DNA of 64,000 nt from contig SWDG01000023.1 in assembly GCA_005116965.1 (NCBI GenBank), forward strand, positions 92,162-156,161, given 5' to 3'. A program made the position numbers and the translations under genes. The notes under the pieces were generated by a model that searched no databases, had not been told where the DNA came from, and saw nothing but the letters and a program-made list of their open reading frames with translations. This document shows, in pieces, positions 24,552 through 32,577 of this stretch; the first letter of the stretch is position 1, and each line of letters begins with the position of its first letter. Source of the DNA: Nitrospira sp. (lineage in GTDB: Bacteria; Nitrospirota; Nitrospiria; Nitrospirales; Nitrospiraceae).

Positions 24552-26859
24552 AGGGCGTCTCGTACATGAAGTAGGGAGCAAACTCCATTTCCACCTTCGT
24601 CAAGACAACTCCAATCTCGTCGCTATTGACGTTGAGCTGCTTTACTGCCTTGCGTACCATCTCGAGACTCGTCAAGCCGGCTCGCACCACAAGAATTACC
24701 TGATCCGCCAGACTACCGAGGACATTGACGTCAGCAAGTGTTAATATAGGCGGCCCATCTAAAATCACATGGTCATAACGAGTCCTTAGCTCTGGTAAAA
24801 TCTGTTTCACATACTGAATCCCAGAAATACTGGCAGGCCTGACCTTCGGATCCCCGCACGGCAGAATCGAGAGTGGAATCCCCTCATAGTGATGAATGCA
24901 ATTGTCAAGGCTGTCTCGCCCCAGCATCGCTTCGCTGAGGCCTGGCTCGACCGAAATGTCCATGTATTCATGCACCATCGGGCGCTTGAAATCGCAATCG
25001 ATCAGGAGCGTAGATTTCTTCAGATCATGGGCTAGAACATAAGCAAGATTGACAGCCGTGGTTGTTTTCCCTTCCCCCATAATACTGCTGGCTACAAGAG
25101 TGACTACATGTTTCTTTTCAGCCGTCATCAACAGCAGACGCGTCGACGCCACTCGATATTGCTCAGCAATAATGGAATGCGCCCCCCACTTTGCAATCAA
25201 ATGAAACGCTTGAGGCAGACTCGTAAACGATGCACGTTTGGTACCGGATCCGGCGCCCGTCCAGTTGCGTCCATATCCATAATGTGATGGAGCACGTCCA
25301 GAAATCCCGACACTGGTTTTAGGCCCGGTAAGAAGCGCCCGCGACCCCGCCGAACCCATTCCGACTGTCATGTTGTCAAAAGGAGGGATCGAGGCGATGA
25401 CCGAAAGGCCAAGATAGCTTTCGACTTCTTCGGGGCGACGGCACCCGGGCTTCAAAAACTCTACCCCAATGGCTCCTCCCAACCCAATGGCACAGCCCAG
25501 CACAAACCCTCCAAACAGAAAATGGAGGAGTGTCGGTGGTTCTTCACCGTAGGGCAGGTTGGCCGGCTCTATCACTCGATACTGCTCTCCAAACTGACGA
25601 CTCTCATAATTCCCCAAAATCCTGGCATTGGTCCGCTTATCAAGAAGAGATTGATACCCCTTCTGAAGGTTCTCATAGTCTCGGACTAGGATTGTGAGGC
25701 GCTGTTCTGCTGCGGGTATACGTTGTACATGCGCTTCAAGCTCCTTGATCTGACGAACTGTCTTGGCCTGTTTCTCCTTAAGGAAGGCCATCTCGCTTTT
25801 TAGTTCATTGCGCTCCTTCATCAGTTCTCTCAAGAATGGGTCAATGGGCTTACGGACAACCTTGCCACTGTTTTCAACCCGTCCACCCGTCGTCTCACCC
25901 ACACCCAGTTGATCGCTACCAGCCACTCGTGGCTCCAACTCTAACCGGCGGATCTCCTCTCGAAGATGCACCACATCCGGATAGTTCTCCTTGTAGACCC
26001 CCAAGAGTTCATTTAGCTTTTGCCTTAATTCCTCTAACTTGGCACCACGAGGGTCGGGAGACCGAGATTCAATCATTCGCCCGCCCCTCTCAACTGGAAC
26101 CACGTCGGTTGACCCGATCTCAGAGAATTCTCTGATCGCTTTTTCCAAGGCCGTAAGCCGCTCCCCCCCCTTATTCAAGGATTCACTGGAAGTCGTAAGA
26201 TCAGCCTGCAGTCGATCGAGCGTGCGCAGATTGGCCTCCATCTGGCCTGGCAATTCTCCGATATGATCTTTTTTGAAATCAGATATCGCCTGTTCCTTGG
26301 CTTCAAGTTCCGCCTTCACTCGATTCAGCTCAACAGACAGAAACTCGGTGGTGGTCTCGACTAGTCCTTCTCGTCGCTTGGCATTGTCTTCCTGCAATTT
26401 GACGACGAGAAGGGCGACAACGGCTTGGGCCACATGGGGATCAGAGTGTTGGTAAGAAATCCCAATGCCGAGGCCCTCTTTGGGCCGTGCGACGCTAATG
26501 GCCATTCGAAGGCGCTTAATCAAGGACTCCTCTGTTGCTTCTTCGCTGTCCGGATACGGCTTCATATTCTCGATGATGGGTACCAACACTGATTTATTCG
26601 TAAGCGCGAGCAGTACCTGTTGCATGGCAACAGTCGCTGGGTCTTCAAAGCCTTTTCCATCTCCCCCTCCCAGACCTTTCACATAATCCTTCGCCACTTT
26701 CGGGCTATCGATTGTCATAATGACAGTGGACTTATATGTCTTAGGAAAAATCTTCCAACCTCCGTAGGCTAGAGACATAGAAACGACGATGCTTACAACG
26801 ATCCACCACCATTTCTTCAACAGTGTCCTAATCAGATCTTCCTGGGTTAACGATTGCAT
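24520..26859 (-). CDS. Wzc-type chain-length regulator fused to BY-kinase
   Basis: A 779-residue inner-membrane co-polymerase. A Wzz domain with one helix lies at about residues 18-36, and a long periplasmic coiled coil at 160-400 (GNVR region). A second helix is at 445-468 and the cytoplasmic tyrosine autokinase at 560-770. Kinase motifs are visible: Walker A SSIMGEGKTT at 591-600, Walker A' LLIDCDF at 618-624 and Walker B VILDGPP at 698-704. The C-terminal tail contains three tyrosines within eight residues (YFMYETPY), the likely autophosphorylation cluster. Such proteins control polymer length and gate the Wza channel. Unlike many XrtA loci, which separate the two halves, this one is fused. 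It lies 20 bases after the outer-membrane barrel gene. Confidence 0.93.
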   Translation of the reverse strand: MQSLTQEDLIRTLLKKWWWIVVSIVVSMSLAYGGWKIFPKTYKSTVIMTIDSPKVAKDYVKGLGGGDGKGFEDPATVAMQQVLLALTNKSVLVPIIENMKPYPDSEEATEESLIKRLRMAISVARPKEGLGIGISYQHSDPHVAQAVVALLVVKLQEDNAKRREGLVETTTEFLSVELNRVKAELEAKEQAISDFKKDHIGELPGQMEANLRTLDRLQADLTTSSESLNKGGERLTALEKAIREFSEIGSTDVVPVERGGRMIESRSPDPRGAKLEELRQKLNELLGVYKENYPDVVHLREEIRRLELEPRVAGSDQLGVGETTGGRVENSGKVVRKPIDPFLRELMKERNELKSEMAFLKEKQAKTVRQIKELEAHVQRIPAAEQRLTILVRDYENLQKGYQSLLDKRTNARILGNYESRQFGEQYRVIEPANLPYGEEPPTLLHFLFGGFVLGCAIGLGGAIGVEFLKPGCRRPEEVESYLGLSVIASIPPFDNMTVGMGSAGSRALLTGPKTSVGISGRAPSHYGYGRNWTGAGSGTKRASFTSLPQAFHLIAKWGAHSIIAEQYRVASTRLLLMTAEKKHVVTLVASSIMGEGKTTTAVNLAYVLAHDLKKSTLLIDCDFKRPMVHEYMDISVEPGLSEAMLGRDSLDNCIHHYEGIPLSILPCGDPKVRPASISGIQYVKQILPELRTRYDHVILDGPPILTLADVNVLGSLADQVILVVRAGLTSLEMVRKAVKQLNVNSDEIGVVLTKVEMEFAPYFMYETPYAGKTGRSGE

Positions 26860-26879
26860 AAGAGCGATCTTGTCAGTAT

Positions 26880-28226
26880 TCAGTAAAAGGCCTGAGTCAG
26901 ATTCAACTGGACAACGTGCTTGTCGTAAGCAAAATGTGTCCCTCCGAATACGTTATCAACGTTTTGGTAACTATAGGCCAACGCAAGAAACATCTTCTGG
27001 GTCACTCGGTACACCAAACTTCCCATTCCTCCCACAGTGGTCCAGGAGAGCGGGCCTCCTGCATTCGACCCAAACTGGTTCGCGACGCCATAGCTCGCTC
27101 CAAGCAAGCCGACCAAGTCACGGATCGGGGTATTCTGAGTCAGGCTGAACGACGCCGAGTGATTGAGCATAGCTGCGCTACTAAACGCCAACGAGGGAGT
27201 AATACCGGACTGGTACAGGAGAGTGATTGATGTCGTAGGATCCTTCCAGAGGATGGCAACACTGCTGAATGGCGCAATCGTCGAAGGGAACCGTACTCCG
27301 TTTGATTGCCCTGACAACTCCCGCACACCACCCGTGGCTTTAAAACTGACGGCAGGCGAAAATCTGTGGGTCCACCCTAGGGCACCGCCCTTTGTGCTAA
27401 AAGCCCCCAGTCTGCCCTGATCAAAGTCGCTACTCGTGAAGTCTACTGATATGCTGTCCTGAATGGATGCCTGCACCAAAACACCAGCGGTATAGGCTTG
27501 AGTGTCTTGGCTGATCAAGGCAGCAACGGCCTGAGGGACTTGCGATGCCCCATAGCGGATAAAACTGTGCGTATAGCTTCCAGTCAACCTGACAGTGCTA
27601 GAGAGCGGAAGCTCCAATTGGGTATTGACGCTATTGGCGCTTGTGTTAGTGCGGGCTGCCTGAAAACCTGTCAGCAATGGATTTATCTGTTCCCCTGATT
27701 GGTTCCCTAAGAGAAACGCAGGGGGCTGAGGGCTGTAAAAATACGTATCAGACACCGTCCACCTTGCCCCCGGCCTCCACTGGCTCATGAGATCGCTCAT
27801 GTCCAGCCCCACACCGGCATTCGCGCCCACATAATTTAGTCCGGTATTGTTCGCGTAATAACTGCCAACCACTCCCACGGACGCATTCACCTTCACCAAC
27901 TTGTCATGATCGGTATACAATCCTCTGACTTGGGGCGCGACTGTCGTAATAAAGTCACCGGGTGCTGTTCCTTGAAGCTGGCTCTTCGATGCAAAAAACA
28001 CATTACTGTCGTATCGTTCAGAAACTTGAATGGAGGGAATAATGCGCAACCCATCAGTCGTTGCCTGAATAGAGCTGGGGTCAGTCGCCCCGCCAAACGC
28101 TGTTCCTGGAATACTCGGCATTCCTCCGCCCATCCCACCCATCTGTGCCTGACTCAACGAGCACAATCCAACGCCCATCCCAAAAATGATGCTTGCCATG
28201 TGTGCAAGTAGCCATCTTCCACTCAC
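26880..28226 (-). CDS. Outer-membrane beta-barrel protein of the exopolysaccharide locus
   Basis: A 448-residue protein with a cleavable signal peptide (hydrophobic residues 4-24, cleavage likely near SQAQ at 25-28). It is then rich in alternating hydrophobic/polar strands with Gly, Ser and Thr, and ends in an aromatic residue (LNLTQAFY), the usual barrel-insertion signature. It resembles the PEP-CTERM-system-associated outer-membrane proteins (TIGR03016-like). Its probable role is in export or surface retention of the polysaccharide, working with the Wza-like protein whose gene ends one base upstream. The Met/Gly-rich segment just after cleavage (MGGMGGGM) is low complexity. Confidence 0.82.
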   Translation of the reverse strand: MSGRWLLAHMASIIFGMGVGLCSLSQAQMGGMGGGMPSIPGTAFGGATDPSSIQATTDGLRIIPSIQVSERYDSNVFFASKSQLQGTAPGDFITTVAPQVRGLYTDHDKLVKVNASVGVVGSYYANNTGLNYVGANAGVGLDMSDLMSQWRPGARWTVSDTYFYSPQPPAFLLGNQSGEQINPLLTGFQAARTNTSANSVNTQLELPLSSTVRLTGSYTHSFIRYGASQVPQAVAALISQDTQAYTAGVLVQASIQDSISVDFTSSDFDQGRLGAFSTKGGALGWTHRFSPAVSFKATGGVRELSGQSNGVRFPSTIAPFSSVAILWKDPTTSITLLYQSGITPSLAFSSAAMLNHSASFSLTQNTPIRDLVGLLGASYGVANQFGSNAGGPLSWTTVGGMGSLVYRVTQKMFLALAYSYQNVDNVFGGTHFAYDKHVVQLNLTQAFY

Positions 28227-28835
28227 CTACGGCACCACAATGACATCGCCGCTCCGCAGAAAAAAATTTCCTGGCACGGCGGTACCTGATAGAATATCGT
28301 TATAGTGCACCGGGATCTCGATCTGACGTTTCTTTTCATGCCCTTCCGGACCAGTGCTTATATTACGCAATACCTTAATCTTGTTCTTGTTCGCAAAGGG
28401 GCCGAACCCGCCGGCCAGCGAAATACCTTGCACCACGTTGGCATAGGACTTGAGCGGATACTTCCCCGGCTTCACAACTTCTCCCAAGACATAGATGAAA
28501 TAGCTGTTGACCTCCTTCACTTGAATTGTGACAACTGGTGATGAGACATATTCAGTGAGCCGATCACCGATACGCTTCGCTAAAACATTCGCAGTAAGCC
28601 CGGCAGCTGGCACATCCCCGATCAGAGGCATGGTGATCGTGCCATCCGGACGAATCATCACCTCACCAGACAGGTCTGGACTTTTCCAGACCATCACCTT
28701 CAGCACATCCTCCGGCCCGAGGAAAAAATCAGATGGCGCCGTCAGGTCGACTTCGTAATTCACTCTCTTTTCGGCACACCCCACCACCCCAAGCACTGTG
28801 GTGACGATGAGAATCCGGCTGAGTGAGGTACGCAT
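28227..28835 (-). CDS. Wza-like polysaccharide export lipoprotein
   Basis: A 202-residue outer-membrane export protein. The signal MRTSLSRILIVTTVLGVVGC ends in a lipobox with the lipidated Cys at residue 20. A polysaccharide-export domain follows (LGPEDVLKVMVWKSPDLSGE, then IRPDGTITMPLIGDVPAAG), then one SLBB domain from about 112 (FIYVLGEVVKPGKYPL). It is shorter than Wza and matches the single-SLBB XrtA-locus type (TIGR03027-like). The ATG at 28835 is chosen because GGGAG lies seven bases upstream and it gives a textbook lipoprotein signal; earlier in-frame starts add 26 residues that spoil it. This is the first gene of the locus, so the operon promoter must lie in the AT-rich region to its right. 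Confidence 0.92.
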   Translation of the reverse strand: MRTSLSRILIVTTVLGVVGCAEKRVNYEVDLTAPSDFFLGPEDVLKVMVWKSPDLSGEVMIRPDGTITMPLIGDVPAAGLTANVLAKRIGDRLTEYVSSPVVTIQVKEVNSYFIYVLGEVVKPGKYPLKSYANVVQGISLAGGFGPFANKNKIKVLRNISTGPEGHEKKRQIEIPVHYNDILSGTAVPGNFFLRSGDVIVVP

Positions 28836-28912
28836 ATGTCTACTCCCGGCAATAGCCATCATTGATTTTCTCTGGTGTTCAATATTTGCCCGTTTAACCA
28901 GCGAAAGCACCA

Positions 28913-28938
28913 CCCATACTCTGTAATCGGAGTATTGG
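28913..28938. promoter_or_regulatory. Imperfect palindrome upstream of the exopolysaccharide operon
   Basis: Left arm CCCATACTC and right arm GAGTATTGG match in eight of nine paired positions around an 8-base centre. The site lies 78 bases upstream of the Wza-like start. Size and symmetry fit a dimeric regulator such as the LuxR/NarL-type protein encoded divergently. Binding is not shown. Confidence 0.45.
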
Positions 28939-29534
28939 CAGCATTGTCATCCCAACAGGAAGCAAGGATTTCCTCTCCATATTGCCAACAGTCGGTCCCA
29001 GGCCTATCTCTCGTGGGAAAAATGGAGCTACGAAAATTGGGCTATAAGGACATATCTTCTGCAATCAGTGTTCGATATCATTACCCTGTCCCAACTCCAG
29101 TATCCTTACTTGCTCCTACGGTGCAACAAACTCTTCATGACAGGTAATCTTCAGCTCATGAACCCAATCCATTCATTATAAAAATCAAGCCGTTCAGGCT
29201 GCAAAATAGAAAATTTTGAGCCTACCCAATATACGGCGCTGTCGTCCTTAAACCATAAGATGAATGTCTAGTTTTAGTGTAGCAGGTCGGGCACATTTGT
29301 CCGGGCAATTTGGCTACCGGAATCGTTACGCCCCTTCGAGCCTATGGAACACGATTGTTTCGAGTCGACTGTTCCTCTCTCCCTACCACTACAAGTTCGG
29401 CTATTTCTTGGACGTACTTGAGCCTATCAATATGTATGCCTTACTGACGCGTCGAGTGAGAGTTATATGACCGAAGAGAGGAATGAGAATAAGGCAATCA
29501 ATTCAACAAATTGGATACATGCGCTAGATTGATC

Positions 29535-29569
29535 TGTGAATGCCCTACTAATGACTAGTATCATTCACA
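29535..29569. promoter_or_regulatory. Inverted repeat upstream of the LuxR-type gene
   Basis: TGTGAATG and CATTCACA form a perfect 8-base inverted repeat with a 19-base spacer, about 164 bases before the regulator start. It may be an operator. With no T-run on either side it is a poor terminator. Confidence 0.35.
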
Positions 29570-29732
29570 CCTAGCTGTAAGCGACACAACATACTCAGCC
29601 AGCCAGCAAACTAGATGAAAGAAGATTAAGGAACAGACGGTCAAGAAATCGAAATCCTTTCCACCTGAACACAAGCGACTGGAACCCCTAGGAATACGCC
29701 AGGTCTTCCAGCGTCTTGAACCAAAAGCCACT

Positions 29733-30419
29733 ATGCTTAGCGCTACGAATCCATCCCTCATGATCGCCATCCTGAGCCGTCAATGGCTCCTGTGGTTGGG
29801 CTTGCAGAAAGTGCTCGAGGGCCGCGCGACCGTCCAGATGATCGTGTCTCCGCACCAGTGGAGGATCCCCGACGGATGCCCCACCGGAACCCGTCCAGAT
29901 GTAGTCATCCTAGATCTGGAGACCGAACACGACGCCATCGGCACCATCAACCAGATTCGGGCGTCCGCCCCGACCAGTAAGATCGTGTTGTTATGCGGGC
30001 TTGAGGATCAGTCCCGTACACGTGAGGCGTTTGCCGCCGGAGTCGACGGCATCATCCTTACGGTTCAACCACCCACCGTTATGCTGGCAGTGATTGAGGC
30101 GCTATATACCTCCGCCCAGCCCAAGGCCTATGGAGAACGAGATGGCACCGTAGGGCTGGACCTCGCCCCCCAAGCCGTCAAGACAAAGAGTGACGCCAAC
30201 GCATCACCGCTGACGTGGCCCAATGCCTTGACGGAGCGACAACGGGAGATTATCCGGTTGGTAGGGCAGGGCCTCTCAAACAAAGACATCGCCTACAAGT
30301 TGTCGATTAGCGACAGTACGGTCCGGCATCACATGACGAACATTTTCGACAAGGTCGGCGTACCCAATCGGCAGAACCTCTTGATCCACACCTACCAGTT
30401 CCGCTCCACGCCTATCTAA
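29733..30419 (+). CDS. NarL/FixJ-type response regulator with LuxR HTH
   Basis: A 228-residue regulator. Residues 10-130 look like a receiver domain: VVILDLETEHD contains the probable phospho-acceptor Asp near residue 57, and IVLLCGLEDQ supplies the following strand. The acidic pocket at the N-terminus is replaced by MIAILSRQW, so phosphorylation may be weak or absent. The C-terminal LuxR HTH (LTERQREIIRLVGQGLSNKD at about 164-183, then SDSTVRHHMTNIFDKVGV) is complete. No sensor kinase is adjacent. Divergent placement beside the exopolysaccharide operon suggests it controls that operon. An alternative ATG nine codons in (29760) would also leave the domain intact. Confidence 0.88.
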   Translation: MLSATNPSLMIAILSRQWLLWLGLQKVLEGRATVQMIVSPHQWRIPDGCPTGTRPDVVILDLETEHDAIGTINQIRASAPTSKIVLLCGLEDQSRTREAFAAGVDGIILTVQPPTVMLAVIEALYTSAQPKAYGERDGTVGLDLAPQAVKTKSDANASPLTWPNALTERQREIIRLVGQGLSNKDIAYKLSISDSTVRHHMTNIFDKVGVPNRQNLLIHTYQFRSTPI

Positions 30420-30505
30420 GTTCTCCGTCTGTGAAGATGACTGAGGTCACTCGGCTTGTTTGGACAGCATCTTTCCGTTCATAAGTGATGCCTTGCCGTT
30501 GATAC

Positions 30506-31235
30506 CTAGTCGGCAGTGGACCGTGCTGGCAGGTTCTCCCAGTACACGCGATCGGGCGTGCATCCGTCACGCGCGCGATGCGGCCTGATCTGATTATAGA
30601 AGATCATGTAGCCGGCCACCCCGTCCTGGGCGTCGCGGACAGTCTCATCGGCATGGAGAGAGAGACCTCCTCATATTTGAGACTCCGCCACAACCGCTCG
30701 GCAAAGACATTGGCCCGCCATCGCCAGGCTCCATCCATGCTGATCTGAATTCCATGCGCCTGCAGAAGCCCGGTGAATTCCTGGCTGGTAAACTGACAGA
30801 CTTGATCCGTGTTGAAGATCTCTGGGGGGCCACAGCAGGTAATGACCTCCGACACCGCGTCCACACAGAAATCCGTGGTCAACGTATTGGAGAGCCGCCA
30901 CGCTCACACCCAGCGAGTCGCCCAGTCGAGGATCGCGCAGAGATAGACGAAGCCCCGTTTCATCGGAACATACGTACTATCAGACGCCCACACAGAATTC
31001 GGCCGAGTGATCGTCAGCTGGCGCAGCAGATAGGGGTAGATCCGATGGGCAGGATGCCACTGGCTGGTCCTCGGCTTCCGATAGATCGCCGTGATGCCCA
31101 TCCGCCTCATCAGTGTGACCACTTGTCATCGCCCAATGGCATGACCCTCCTGCTGTAACAAATCCCCCAGCATGCGGGCACCGGCAAACGGATACTGCAG
31201 ATGCCGCTCATCAATCCGGCGCATCAGGGTCAGCA
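30506..31235 (-). pseudogene. IS3 orfB transposase (DDE integrase), broken
   Basis: The rve-type integrase core is readable on the minus strand: YPFAGARMLGDLLQQEGHAI, then the catalytic-domain VWASDSTYVPMKRGFVYLCA, FNTDQVCQFTSQEF (second catalytic Asp region) and, at the end, FYNQIRPHRARDG. Two in-frame TGA codons interrupt it, near 31124 (after GHAIGR) and near 30904 (after DWATRWV). A frameshift lies near 30650, and the N-terminal quarter is missing. The stop is the TAG at 30506-30508. Confidence 0.8.
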
Positions 31236-31501
31236 CCGTCTCGGAGACCGGCCTCGGTTGAGACGGGTCAGTTGCCCGATCTTCGCATGGAGCATCTTCA
31301 GATCCGGCGTGTCAGATGGTAGGTGTGATCCTCCAACTACGTCCGCAGCTCGGACCAGCAGTTGCTGCTTCCAGTCGGTGATCTGGGTGGGATGGGCCCG
31401 GAACTGCTCGGCTAACTCGGCCACCGTCTTCTTCCCTTTGAAGGCGGCCAACGCCACCTGGCCTTCAAGGTCACTCCGTGATTCCGTCTCGTGCGTTTCA
31501 T
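31236..31501 (-). pseudogene. IS3 orfA transposase (HTH), frameshifted
   Basis: From the ATG at 31501 the frame reads MKRTRRNHGVTLK, then a missing base near 31464 moves the family sequence GQVALAAFKGKKTVAELAEQ (HTH) into another frame. The C-terminal leucine-zipper region begins (LHAKIGQLT) and then fuses out of frame to orfB sequence, marking an internal deletion. Confidence 0.75.
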
Positions 31502-31574
31502 TGCCTCGCTCCTTTGGTTCGCCACCGCTCGGTGGCTTCGGTGAAGCCAGGCTACCACTTAGCACACTGTCCGA

Positions 31575-31903
31575 ATTTCCGGAGCTCTCTCTACAGTAAA
31601 AATGAGGTCTTTCTGAACAACCTGTAGACCACTTCAGCATCCGTCAGCCATCTCAAACTCAGTGTCATTGCTGATGTTGCCATCCCGCTCACCAACAGAC
31701 CATTCATCACTGTTGGCACACGCCTCTATGCCTCAACTGCCGATTCATCACTCCAGACTGTGAACCTTCTCCCCTGCGTACTGATTGCGTTGCGTGGGGC
31801 ATGCGGCGGAAACTCATGCTGAGTCGCGTGCCTAGAAGAAATGCCGCGTACGCACGAAAGATGTGGAAGTCAGATGTGAGACCTTGGTAAGATGCGCGCG
31901 GCG
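31575..31903. other. Intergenic stretch without recognisable gene
   Basis: Between the insertion-sequence remnant and the tRNA promoter I see no coding sequence, RNA gene or repeat. Confidence 0.5.
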
Positions 31904-31932
31904 TTGATTGGTTTCGCGACCATGAGAATAAT
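31904..31932 (+). promoter_or_regulatory. Sigma-70-type promoter for tRNA-Phe
   Basis: TTGATT and AATAAT are separated by exactly 17 bases; they match the -35 and -10 consensus at four and five of six positions. The predicted transcription start is about 17 bases before the tRNA. Confidence 0.55.
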
Positions 31933-31956
31933 CCAGCGCTGAACGATCGAAGCCGT

Positions 31957-32032
31957 GCCGAGGTAGCTCAGTTGGTAGAGCACAGCCCTGAAAAGGCTGG
32001 TGTCGACAGTTCGATTCTGTCCCTCGGCACCA
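31957..32032 (+). tRNA. tRNA-Phe (anticodon GAA)
   Basis: A complete cloverleaf. Acceptor arms GCCGAGG and CCTCGGC pair fully and are followed by an encoded ACCA. The D-stem is GCTC/GAGC and the anticodon stem CAGCC/GGCTG with loop CTGAAAA, giving anticodon GAA at 31990-31992. The T-arm contains TTCGATTC. The 3' CCA is encoded. It is 76 bases long, single, and on the plus strand with its own promoter. tRNA genes often serve as integration sites, and an IS remnant lies upstream, but I found no repeat of the 3' end in the window. Confidence 0.97.
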
Positions 32033-32184
32033 TTATTACCCACCCTCCACAGCTGACCGATGCTGTGAGCAATAGCGGTGGGATTCACCTAATTCAGTGT
32101 GAAGAAGACATTGTTCTGAGCGGCGGGCCAGGTATGCCTGAGAGACTGACACGTAGATCGCGTAGCGGATTTGGATGAATTTTT

Positions 32185-32547
32185 CTACTTCTTCAGCGTC
32201 CGGATATACGCCAGTACGGCTCGGCTATCCTCTTCGGACAAACGAGTGTTCCATGACGGCATATTCGGCTTTCCCTCGTGAATAGTCTGAAGCAGCATCA
32301 CATCAGACTTCTTCTTCGTGGTCGGTCTCGTGAGGTTGGCCGGCTCTGGCCCCAGAAGCAAATAGCCATCCCCCTTCCCCTCCGAGCCATGACAACCGGC
32401 ACAATGCCGAAGAAACACTTTCTCCCCTTTTGCAACATAGGCGCGCTTTGATTCCAACTCGTTTGGGGCGGCAATCGAGACCTGGACTCCCACAATAATG
32501 GCAATCAGACCCATGCATACGGTACCAGCAAGCGTAGGCATCCTCAC
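32185..32547 (-). CDS. Periplasmic monohaem cytochrome c (class I)
   Basis: A 120-residue exported cytochrome. A signal peptide (about residues 1-26, hydrophobic AGTVCMGLIAIIVGVQVSIA) precedes KGEKVFLRHCAGCHGSEGKG, whose CAGCH motif near residues 49-53 binds haem covalently. The later KPNMPSWNTRLSEEDSRAVL supplies the axial Met (near 95) and the typical C-terminal helix. It would shuttle electrons in the periplasm. The start is ambiguous: GTG at 32547 or the ATG two codons later, both close to a GAGGTGAGG site. It lies 30 bases after the RND pump gene and may be cotranscribed with it, although no functional link is established. Confidence 0.88.
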   Translation of the reverse strand: MRMPTLAGTVCMGLIAIIVGVQVSIAAPNELESKRAYVAKGEKVFLRHCAGCHGSEGKGDGYLLLGPEPANLTRPTTKKKSDVMLLQTIHEGKPNMPSWNTRLSEEDSRAVLAYIRTLKK

Positions 32548-32577
32548 CTCATCCTTTCTCCGGCCTAATGTTCCTCA

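Larger units (their letters stand above)
28836..29732. other. AT-rich divergent intergenic region
   Basis: About 900 bases separate the minus-strand exopolysaccharide operon from the plus-strand LuxR-type gene. I see no convincing gene on either strand; short open frames lack family features and ribosome sites. The base composition is noticeably richer in A and T than the flanks. Two clear dyads (separate entries) make it a candidate regulatory region for both directions. I did not find a sigma-54 type promoter by eye. Confidence 0.6.
30461..31574 (-). mobile_element. Remnant of an IS3-family insertion sequence
   Basis: Degraded orfA and orfB of an IS3-family transposase occupy this stretch on the minus strand. 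TGGACAG at the left end and CTGTCCGA at the right end are candidate terminal inverted repeats, which would make the remnant about 1.1 kb. An intact element of this type should be a little longer, consistent with an internal deletion near 31250. No clear target duplication was found. It lies 0.4 kb upstream of tRNA-Phe. It can no longer transpose on its own. Confidence 0.75.

Noticed and set aside
29264-29470. Short plus-strand open frame in the divergent intergenic region
   Set aside because: It has no ribosome site, no recognisable domain and unusual composition; it is more likely chance.
28836-29732. Sigma-54 promoter, as in some XrtA exopolysaccharide loci
   Set aside because: No TGGCAC-N5-TTGC match could be found on either strand by eye.
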